This document shows positions 1 through 5,063 of a stretch of 5,063 nt of DNA, piece by piece. The DNA comes from Actinomycetes bacterium (GTDB taxonomy: Bacteria > Actinomycetota > Acidimicrobiia > Acidimicrobiales > Palsa-688), in NCBI GenBank assembly GCA_021821705.1, contig JAKACE010000042.1, positions 4,537 to 9,599 on the forward strand. The letters are read 5' to 3'. The notes under the pieces are model-generated. The model made no database searches. It had not been told where the DNA came from and worked only from the letters and a program-made list of their open reading frames with translations. Numbering within the stretch: the stretch's first letter is position 1; each line of letters begins with the position of its first letter. Both the position numbers and the translations under genes were made by a program.

Positions 1-36
1 GGCGCCCGGGTGCATATTGGAATTGCCCCCGGCGCC
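1..36. other. Imperfect inverted repeat at left edge
   Basis: GGCGCC plus GGG at 1-10 (with one bulged C at 7) can pair with CCC plus GGCGCC at 28-36, leaving a 17-nt loop that is AT-rich against the surrounding sequence. It could be the end of a terminator for a gene beyond the left edge, or an operator-like dyad upstream of the cyclic di-GMP gene. There is no T-tract after it, and GC-rich DNA gives such dyads easily, so the call is weak. The rest of positions 37-118 shows no gene; a short direct duplication of CGAAA lies at 61-70. Confidence 0.2.
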
Positions 37-118
37 CCGGCCCGTCCCCAGCAAATACGGCGAAACGAAACGGCAGCTCAGAGGGGCCGACCGCTGGGCA
101 GGAGCCTCTCCGAAGGCG

Positions 119-124
119 TACAGT
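119..124 (+). promoter_or_regulatory. Possible -10 element (TACAGT)
   Basis: TACAGT fits the TANNNT pattern of actinobacterial -10 elements. It lies 5 nt before the first possible GTG start at 130, which would put transcription initiation at about 130-131 and could give a leaderless message. No convincing -35 hexamer is visible about 17 nt upstream, so this is a weak inference from one hexamer. Confidence 0.2.
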
Positions 125-164
125 CGTAGGTGGCCGCCCCGCCATCGAACGGCCGCCCGAGCTT

Positions 165-168
165 GGAG
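165..168 (+). promoter_or_regulatory. Ribosome binding site deciding the start at 175
   Basis: GGAG at 165-168 lies 6 nt before an in-frame GTG at 175, a normal Shine-Dalgarno distance. The earlier in-frame GTG at 130 follows a TAG stop directly and has only a poor AAGG-like stretch 13 nt upstream. This favours 175 unless the message is leaderless from 130. Confidence 0.5.
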
Positions 169-174
169 CCGGGA

Positions 175-2820
175 GTGACGAAGCGACAGAACCACCCCTT
201 GAGCATCGACCGAGACCGCCTGCTGCCAGCCTTGCGCGTGGCCGCCTTCATCGCAGCGGTCCTGGGGTTGGTCGCCCTGGCCTTCGTCCTGCGCCTGGCC
301 GGCGCACCTCCCGTCGGCGGCAACCACCCTCTCCTCGCCGTGGTCGTCGCCGTGGGCATATGGGCTTCGTTCCTGCAGCCGGTGCCTGTGCGCAACCGGC
401 GCTCCAGCGTTGCCGTGGCCCTGTCGGAGATCCCGGCCTTGCTGAGCATGGCCTTCCTCAGCCCCTGGCTCGGCCTGACGGCCGTCTCGGTCGGTTACTG
501 CATGGCCAGCGCCCAGCGCCGGTTGTCTTCGCTGAAGACGCTCATCAACTGGGTCTCCTACGCCGGGGGCTACGTCGCCGCCCTGCTCGTCTACGGCGCC
601 CTGCTGCACCACGGTTCCCCGGCCTCCCCTAAGGCGTGGGCGGTCAGCGCCGGCACCATCGCCCTGCTCAACGTGGTGGACCTGGGACTGGTAGTCGTCG
701 GGCGCAAGGCCATGGACCGCAAATGGCAGCGCCCCCCGACCTCCGCCATGGCGCTGCAAGGTGCCCTCGACGTCGTCATATGCACCATCGGGGGCCTGGT
801 GGCCGTCGAGCTGGTCTGGCTCAACCCCTGGGACGTCCTGCTGTTCGTCATGCTCACCGCCGGGGCCAACTTCGCCTTCCGGGGGACGATGGTCTCCGGG
901 CAGCGTTACGCCAACCTGGAGAAGCTCTACGAGTTCACCCGCCATATCGGCTCGCTGGTCGAGGCCCGGGACATGGTGCAGACCGTCCTGCAGGACGCCA
1001 GGTCCCTGCTGCTGGCCAAGCGGGCCGAGCTGGTCGTGCTGGCGCCCGACGGCGACGGCGGCACCCGCGCCATGCACTGCTCGCTCACGGGCGAGGACCC
1101 ACCGGTGATCGAGCCCGGGGCCCCTGTCTCCGACTTCGACAGGCTGGTACTGGCGAACGACTCCTGCGTCTACAACGCCGGCAAGGCGGACGGCTCGGCG
1201 CTGCACGTGGCCCTGGCCGAAAGGGGTCTCACCGGCGCACTGGTGGCGCCGTTGCAGCGGGGTACACCCCCGGTGGGCTACCTGCTGGTCGCCGACCGGG
1301 CCTTCACCGAGGACTTCAGGCCGGCAGACCTGCGCTTCTTCGAGGCTCTGGCGGCCAACGCGGGTGTGGCGCTGCGCAGCGGCAACCTGCTCGAGCAGCT
1401 GCGACGCGAGGCCGAGGTGCGCCAGTACCAGGCCGAGCACGACGCCCTGACAGGTCTGCCAAACCGCGCCGTCTTCTCCAAGCGCCTCGACGACGCCCTG
1501 GCCGGCGCCCCCGCTGGGCACCGCCTGGCGGTGATGCTGATCGACCTGGACGGTTTCAAGGAGGTCAACGACACTCTCGGCCACCACACCGGCGACGCCA
1601 TCCTCGCCGAGGTGGCCGGGCGGCTGGCGCCCCTGGCCGAGCGTGACTGCGTCGTATGCCGCCTGGGCGGCGACGAGTTCGCCGTCCTGGTGCCGGACGC
1701 CAACACCGACGACGATGTCAACGCCATCGCCCAGGACGTCATCTCCCAGATCGGCCAGCCCCTCGCAGTCGACGGGCTGCTGCTCGACGTACGGGCCAGC
1801 CTCGGGGTAGCAGTGTCCCCGGTCCACGGCTCGGACGCCGCCGGCCTGCTGCGCCACGCCGATATCGCCATGTACGCAGCCAAACGGGCCGGCGGCGGCG
1901 CCCGTTTTTATGACAGGTCCGAGGACCGTTCGACGCTGCGCCGCCTGCGCCTGGCAACGGAGCTGCGGCGGGCGATGAAGAACGACGACCTCGACCTGTG
2001 GTACCAACCTGTCATCGAACTGGCAACGGGCGCCGTCGTGAGCTGCGAGGCGCTGCTGCGTTGGAACCACGACCAGTTCGGTCCCATCTCGCCGACCGAG
2101 TTCATACCGGTGGCCGAGAGCGGGGGCATGATCGACGAGCTGACCTGGTGGGTCCTCTCGACCGCCTTGGAGCAGGCCAAGTCCTGGCGCAACATCGTCC
2201 CGGGCCTGCACATTGCGGTCAACCTCTCGGCCCGGAGCCTCATGAGCATGGACATCGCCCGCCGGCTGCACGTCGTGCTCCAGCGCTCGGGCCTGGACCC
2301 CAGCGCCCTCACCCTGGAACTGACCGAGTCTTCCGCCATGGCCGACCCCCAGGGGTCCGAGCGGGTGCTCAACGAGCTGCGCGACCTCGGCGTCAACCTG
2401 TCGATCGACGACTACGGCACGGGCTTCTCGTCGCTGAGCCGGCTCAAGCACCTGCCCTTCCACGAGCTCAAGATCGACAAGTCCTTCGTCAAGGAGATGA
2501 TGCGCAACAAAGGCGACGAAGCCATCGTGCGCTCGACGATCGAGCTGGCCCGGAGCCTAGGGCGGACCGTAACGGCCGAGGGCGTCGAGGACCAGAGGAC
2601 CCTGCAGCACCTCGAACAGCTCGGCTGCCACGCTGCCCAGGGCTTCTTCCTCGCCCGCCCCCTTCCCGCCCACGACTGCGAGGCGTGGTTGATAGCGGCA
2701 TCGTCGACCGTGGGCGAGCTGCGTGTGCCCCGCCTCAGCGAGCGGGCCGGCCGGCCACCCTCGCGCCCCCAGCCCGGGCACCAGCCGCGGCGCTCACCCC
2801 GCACGGGCTCCGAGGGTTGA
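175..2820 (+). CDS. Membrane-bound GAF-GGDEF-EAL cyclic di-GMP synthase/phosphodiesterase
   Basis: The product is about 881 residues (numbered from GTG 175). The N-terminal 17-236 region holds about 6-8 hydrophobic segments, with a loop carrying SEIP near 84-87; it resembles the integral-membrane modules that precede GGDEF domains in actinobacteria, but I cannot name the family. A GAF-like sensor follows (about 250-400), then a helical linker. The GGDEF domain (about 420-580) has HDALTGLPNR at 422-431, DLDGFK from D457, N465, D474 and an intact GGDEF at 498-502. The I-site RxxD is absent, with E489 and C492 at its positions. The EAL domain (about 588-840) has EALLRW at 625, N683, ELTES at 715-719, DDYGTG at 745-750, KIDKSF at 766, AEGVE at 801-805 and QGFF at 822, so all expected metal and catalytic residues are present. 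The last 35 residues are Pro/Arg-rich and probably disordered. By family knowledge GGDEF makes cyclic di-GMP from two GTP and EAL hydrolyses it to pGpG. The GAF-GGDEF-EAL order matches mycobacterial DcpA/Rv1354c, with an added membrane module. In-frame GTG 130 would add 15 residues. No co-directional neighbour is visible. Net direction of activity cannot be read from sequence. Confidence 0.95.
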   Translation: MTKRQNHPLSIDRDRLLPALRVAAFIAAVLGLVALAFVLRLAGAPPVGGNHPLLAVVVAVGIWASFLQPVPVRNRRSSVAVALSEIPALLSMAFLSPWLGLTAVSVGYCMASAQRRLSSLKTLINWVSYAGGYVAALLVYGALLHHGSPASPKAWAVSAGTIALLNVVDLGLVVVGRKAMDRKWQRPPTSAMALQGALDVVICTIGGLVAVELVWLNPWDVLLFVMLTAGANFAFRGTMVSGQRYANLEKLYEFTRHIGSLVEARDMVQTVLQDARSLLLAKRAELVVLAPDGDGGTRAMHCSLTGEDPPVIEPGAPVSDFDRLVLANDSCVYNAGKADGSALHVALAERGLTGALVAPLQRGTPPVGYLLVADRAFTEDFRPADLRFFEALAANAGVALRSGNLLEQLRREAEVRQYQAEHDALTGLPNRAVFSKRLDDALAGAPAGHRLAVMLIDLDGFKEVNDTLGHHTGDAILAEVAGRLAPLAERDCVVCRLGGDEFAVLVPDANTDDDVNAIAQDVISQIGQPLAVDGLLLDVRASLGVAVSPVHGSDAAGLLRHADIAMYAAKRAGGGARFYDRSEDRSTLRRLRLATELRRAMKNDDLDLWYQPVIELATGAVVSCEALLRWNHDQFGPISPTEFIPVAESGGMIDELTWWVLSTALEQAKSWRNIVPGLHIAVNLSARSLMSMDIARRLHVVLQRSGLDPSALTLELTESSAMADPQGSERVLNELRDLGVNLSIDDYGTGFSSLSRLKHLPFHELKIDKSFVKEMMRNKGDEAIVRSTIELARSLGRTVTAEGVEDQRTLQHLEQLGCHAAQGFFLARPLPAHDCEAWLIAASSTVGELRVPRLSERAGRPPSRPQPGHQPRRSPRTGSEG

Positions 2821-2824
2821 GCGG

Positions 2825-2839
2825 GCCGGGGCGCCCGGC
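2825..2839 (+). terminator. Small GC hairpin just after the cyclic di-GMP gene
   Basis: GCCGGG at 2825-2830 pairs perfectly with CCCGGC at 2834-2839 around a 3-nt GCG loop, 4 nt after the TGA stop. A second perfect hairpin follows: ACCGG at 2855-2859 with CCGGT at 2863-2867 around GTG. Neither has a T-tract. In high-GC actinobacteria terminators often lack one, so the position supports a termination role, but short GC dyads are common by chance here. Confidence 0.35.
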
Positions 2840-2882
2840 TACGGCCCACGAACCACCGGGTGCCGGTCCCAGGTCCGGGCCT

Positions 2883-2955
2883 CAGTAGGGCTTCGGGCTG
2901 ACTGTGGCAGCAGGGCTTCCCGCTGCTGTGTCAGTAAGGCTTCTCGCTGACCGTG
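2883..2955. repeat. Three adjacent imperfect 24-25-nt repeats
   Basis: Units lie at 2883-2907, 2908-2931 and 2932-2955. Each begins CAG, has a GGCTTC core (2889-2894, 2914-2919, 2938-2943, so spaced 25 and 24 nt), then GCTG, and ends near GTG. The first and third units are most alike, sharing CAGTA, GGCTTC and GCTGAC. There are no unique spacers between units. Each unit is also partly self-complementary (CAG at the start, CTG near the end), so the cluster can fold in several ways. It lies between two convergent genes. Confidence 0.75.
2898..2934. terminator. Hairpin formed across the repeats, between convergent genes
   Basis: An outer stem CTGAC (2898-2902) with GTCAG (2930-2934) encloses a small internal loop. 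The inner stem is GCAGC (2907-2911) with GCTGC (2922-2926), a bulged A at 2912, and GGG (2913-2915) with CCC (2919-2921) around a CTT loop. This is the strongest structure in the gap other than the one at 3080-3103. A symmetric stem between convergent genes could stop transcription from both sides, but there is no T-tract, so the terminator role is inferred. Confidence 0.35.
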
Positions 2956-3035
2956 ATGGTCGCCGCTGCCATCACCGTGCCCGAGGAGGCGAGTAGGACC
3001 ACGGCGCTCGCGAGTGCCGGGGCAAGGTTAGGCAT
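2931..3035 (-). CDS. Doubtful 34-residue ORF resembling a signal peptide
   Basis: Reading from ATG at 3035 gives 34 residues: a start MPNLAPALAS, a hydrophobic core AVVLLASSGTVM, an AAA that could be a signal-peptidase site, and the tail TITVSEKPY before TGA. Third positions are mostly G/C (about 27 of 33), which fits coding but is also the local base composition. The only Shine-Dalgarno-like bases (AGG) lie too close to the ATG. It starts 77 nt downstream of the transporter's stop on the same strand and could share its transcript if termination is incomplete. No basic N-terminal residues are present, unlike a typical signal peptide. Its last codons coincide with the third repeat unit. It could be a remnant of a secreted-protein gene, a tiny membrane peptide, or chance; I do not recognise it. 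Confidence 0.2.
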   Translation of the reverse strand: MPNLAPALASAVVLLASSGTVMAAATITVSEKPY

Positions 3036-3079
3036 ACCTGCATTGATAGACCATGCGGCCCACCGCCACCAGTCATGGC

Positions 3080-3103
3080 GCCCGGCGCGCCGCTGCGCCG
3101 GGC
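3080..3103 (-). terminator. Strong hairpin after the transporter gene
   Basis: GCCCGGCGC at 3080-3088 is perfectly complementary to GCGCCGGGC at 3095-3103, giving a 9-bp all-G/C stem with a 6-nt loop (3089-3094). It starts 9 nt beyond the transporter's TGA, where a terminator is expected. No T-run follows on the minus strand; on the plus strand the following bases are only mildly T-rich. Inferred to terminate the transporter message and perhaps to block read-through from the left. Confidence 0.5.
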
Positions 3104-3112
3104 CGGCTCTTG

Positions 3113-5063
3113 TCAGTTCTGTGCGCTCGGCAAGGCTGGGCTCGGCAAGGCTGGGGCTGCCTCGGCGCCGCCCGGTCCCGTCGGTGCGGCCTGCTCGTCG
3201 CGTTCGACGGCCAGGCGGGGCAGTAGCCGGTCGAGCCACCGGGGCAGCCACCAGCAGGCAGGGCCCAGGATGTACATCACCGCCGGCACGAGCAGGAGGC
3301 GCACGACTGTCGCGTCGAGCACGACGCTGCTGGCCAGGCCGACGGCGAGCATCTTGATGACCACTTGCGTCGAGCCGACGAACGCAGTGAAGACACTGGC
3401 CATGATCAGCGCAGCGCAAGTGATGACCCGCCCGGTCGACGAAAGCCCCCGGGCCACGGCCAGGCGGTGGTCACCGGTGGCGTCCCAGTGCTCCTTGACC
3501 CGGGTCAAAAGGAAGATCTCATAGTCCATGGACAGCCCGAACACGATGGCGAACATGATGACGGGGACGTAGGACTCGATGGGGACGTTCTCGCTCACGC
3601 CCAGAAGGCTGCGGCCCCACCCCCACTGGAAGACGGCAACGATCACGCCGTAGGCGGCGGAGATGCTCACCAGGTTGAGCACCGCCGCCTTGATCGCCAG
3701 CAGCAGGCTACGGAACGCCAGCAGGACCAGGAGGAAGGCCGTCGCCACCACCACAAGGACCACGAGGGGCAGCTTGCTCGTGAGCGAGGAGGCAAATTGC
3801 ACGTAACTGGCGGTGGCGCCGCTCACGTACCCGGCCGCTCCGCTGCCCCTCAGTGCTGCCGGCAGGGTCGTCCCCACCAGGCGGTCGAAAAGCCTCGTCG
3901 TCGCCGCCTGCTGGGGCGAGCTGGCCGGGACGACCGTCCCCACCAGGAGCCGGCCGTCCCGGGTGCGGGCCAGGGGGGTGGCGTGGGCTACGTCGGGCGT
4001 GGCCGCCAGGGCCTCGGTGGTGCGCGAGGCCAGGGAGCCGGCCTTTGCCTGCGAGATCCCGGCCGGCAACTCGACGACAACCGTGAACGGGCCGTTGGCA
4101 CCCGGGCCGAAGCCTTTGGCAACCATGTCGTAGGCCTGCCTGTCCGTGTAGCTGACAGGATCCGCACCGTCGTCGACATGGCCGAGGCGGATGGACAGCA
4201 GGGGCACGGCCAGCGTCCCGAGCAGGACCAGCCCGGCGGCCAGGAACACCCAGGGTTTGCGGCCCACGGCGTCGGCGTAGCGGTGCCAGCCGTCGCCGTC
4301 CCGACCGGACTCGGCGACCGGTGCCCGCACGTGCAGGCGGTCGACGTTACGCCCGAGCAGGCCCAGTGCGGCGGGGACCAGCGTGATGGCACCCGCTACG
4401 GCGGTCACGACACCGAACACCGCCGCCAGGCCAAGCATCCCGATGAAGCCGATACCCGAGACGAACAGCCCTAGCATCGCCACCGACACCGTGCAGCCGG
4501 CCACCACGACCGCCCGCCCGCTGCTGGAAGCGCACTCAGCCGCTGCCGCCACCGGCTCGGCGCCGTCGGCCACCCGCTGGCGGAAGCGGGTCGTGAGGAA
4601 GACGGCGTAGTCGATACCCACTCCCAGGCCGATCATCAGGGCCAGGGTCGGCGAGGCAGTGCCGAACGTGGCCACCGACGCACAGATGCCAAGGGCGCTC
4701 AGGCCGACCAGGACCGAGAAAAGGGCGGTTACGAGAGGCAGGCCCGCTCCCGCCACACTGCCGAAGCCGACCAGCAGTACCACCAGTGCCACCGCGAAAC
4801 CGATCAGCTCCGACCTGGCGTCGGCCGCCTTGGGCCGGAAGAGCTGGTCGAACGCCCCGCCGAACTGCACGTCGAGGTGAGCGGCACGCAGCGGTTGGGT
4901 CGCCGAACGCAGCCGGGCCTCGAAGCCGGCACCCAGGGTCTTGGGGACGACATCGGTGTGGACCGTTACGTAGGCCGTGAGACCGTCGGCCGAAACGGCC
5001 GGGTGCTGCGGCGACAGCGGATCCGAGACCGACACCACGTGTGGCAGCCGGGCAAGGGCACCG
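3113..5063 (-). CDS. MMPL/RND-family membrane transporter, 5' end cut by window edge
   Basis: The frame stays open to the right edge, where it reads GALARLPHVVSVSDPLSP. The GTG at 5038 is therefore internal, a conserved part of the first porter domain; about 649 residues are visible. Numbering from that GTG, residues 1-75 are the end of porter domain 1, 78-228 are membrane segments 2-6, 262-283 is segment 7, about 284-420 is porter domain 2 (with RQAYDMVAKGFGPGANGPF at 300-318), and 422-592 are segments 8-12. Both halves carry the Asp-Tyr pair that relays protons in MmpL proteins: GLGVGIDY (D143, Y144) and GLSMDY (D505, Y506). The family exports lipids or other hydrophobic compounds across the inner membrane using the proton gradient; the substrate cannot be told here. 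Expected full length is roughly 700-750 residues, so the first segment and part of porter 1 are missing. The tail of about 40 residues is Ala/Pro-rich with a repeated PSPAL. It converges on the cyclic di-GMP gene; its promoter and any upstream regulator lie outside the window. Confidence 0.95.
   Translation of the reverse strand, partial: GALARLPHVVSVSDPLSPQHPAVSADGLTAYVTVHTDVVPKTLGAGFEARLRSATQPLRAAHLDVQFGGAFDQLFRPKAADARSELIGFAVALVVLLVGFGSVAGAGLPLVTALFSVLVGLSALGICASVATFGTASPTLALMIGLGVGIDYAVFLTTRFRQRVADGAEPVAAAAECASSSGRAVVVAGCTVSVAMLGLFVSGIGFIGMLGLAAVFGVVTAVAGAITLVPAALGLLGRNVDRLHVRAPVAESGRDGDGWHRYADAVGRKPWVFLAAGLVLLGTLAVPLLSIRLGHVDDGADPVSYTDRQAYDMVAKGFGPGANGPFTVVVELPAGISQAKAGSLASRTTEALAATPDVAHATPLARTRDGRLLVGTVVPASSPQQAATTRLFDRLVGTTLPAALRGSGAAGYVSGATASYVQFASSLTSKLPLVVLVVVATAFLLVLLAFRSLLLAIKAAVLNLVSISAAYGVIVAVFQWGWGRSLLGVSENVPIESYVPVIMFAIVFGLSMDYEIFLLTRVKEHWDATGDHRLAVARGLSSTGRVITCAALIMASVFTAFVGSTQVVIKMLAVGLASSVVLDATVVRLLLVPAVMYILGPACWWLPRWLDRLLPRLAVERDEQAAPTGPGGAEAAPALPSPALPSAQN
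3126..3155. repeat. Exact 15-nt tandem duplication at the end of the transporter gene
   Basis: CTCGGCAAGGCTGGG occurs twice back to back, at 3126-3140 and 3141-3155. Because 15 is a multiple of three the reading frame is kept, and the encoded C-terminal tail reads ALPSPALPSAQN with a repeated PSPAL-like unit. It ends 11 nt before the stop codon on the coding strand. It looks like a replication-slippage duplication in a tolerant, disordered tail. Confidence 0.85.

Noticed and set aside
636..1646. 336-codon plus-strand open frame inside the cyclic di-GMP gene
   Set aside because: Its product is Arg/Gly/Pro-rich low-complexity sequence, in another frame of a gene whose GAF and GGDEF motifs are unmistakable.
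1998..2888. 296-codon plus-strand open frame overlapping the EAL region and running past its stop
   Set aside because: Same low-complexity Arg/Pro/Ala composition; the EAL signature residues lie in the other frame. No start signal supports it.
2883..2955. CRISPR array
   Set aside because: The units are directly adjacent with no unique spacers, differ from each other, and no cas gene is present.
2931..3419. Longer minus-strand version of the small ORF, starting inside the transporter gene
   Set aside because: Most of it is out of frame within the transporter and has typical shadow composition. Only the last 34 codons after ATG 3035 look protein-like, so only those were listed, at low confidence.
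3365..4474. 369-codon plus-strand open frame opposite the transporter gene
   Set aside because: The encoded protein is rich in Gly, Arg, Gln, His and Asp with no domain, and lies wholly antisense to a clear MMPL gene. Long antisense frames are expected in DNA this GC-rich.
5036..5038. GTG as the true start of the transporter
   Set aside because: The frame is open beyond it to the edge of the window and reads as a conserved porter-domain sequence. Without the upstream part the protein would lack its first membrane segment.
175..5063. A functional system joining the cyclic di-GMP enzyme and the transporter
   Set aside because: The genes are convergent with terminator-like stems between them and share no domain or regulatory site that I can see. 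Adjacency alone does not support a link.

Overview
The window is very GC-rich, with strong G/C preference at third codon positions, GTG starts and two protein families common in high-GC actinobacteria. This suggests an actinomycete-like chromosome (Actinomycetota). The sequence does not resolve the genus, and no 16S, tRNA or other taxonomic marker is present. I see no mobile element, CRISPR array, integrase, RNA gene or phage gene.

Layout: (1) Positions 1-174 are upstream sequence with an imperfect inverted repeat at the left edge, a weak -10-like hexamer and a good ribosome binding site. (2) Positions 175-2820 (+) hold one complete large gene, an integral-membrane GAF-GGDEF-EAL protein that would make and/or degrade cyclic di-GMP. 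Both catalytic domains keep their signature residues, but the usual allosteric product-inhibition site (RxxD) before GGDEF is absent. (3) Positions 2821-3112 are a 292-bp gap between convergent genes. It is rich in hairpins, has three adjacent imperfect 24-25-nt repeats, and contains a very short minus-strand open frame that looks like a signal peptide. (4) Positions 3113-5063 (-) hold an MMPL/RND-family membrane transporter. Its 3' end is complete and its 5' end (first membrane segment and start of the first porter domain) lies beyond the right edge.

The two large genes face each other and do not form an operon. One is a second-messenger enzyme and the other a proton-driven exporter, and nothing in the window links them functionally. 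Both are recognisable families, so the window is mostly ordinary chromosome. The parts that deserve a second look are the repeat/hairpin cluster between the genes with its duplicated 'VSxKPY-stop' coding ends, the unusual combination of domains and missing I-site in the cyclic di-GMP protein, and the ambiguity of its start.
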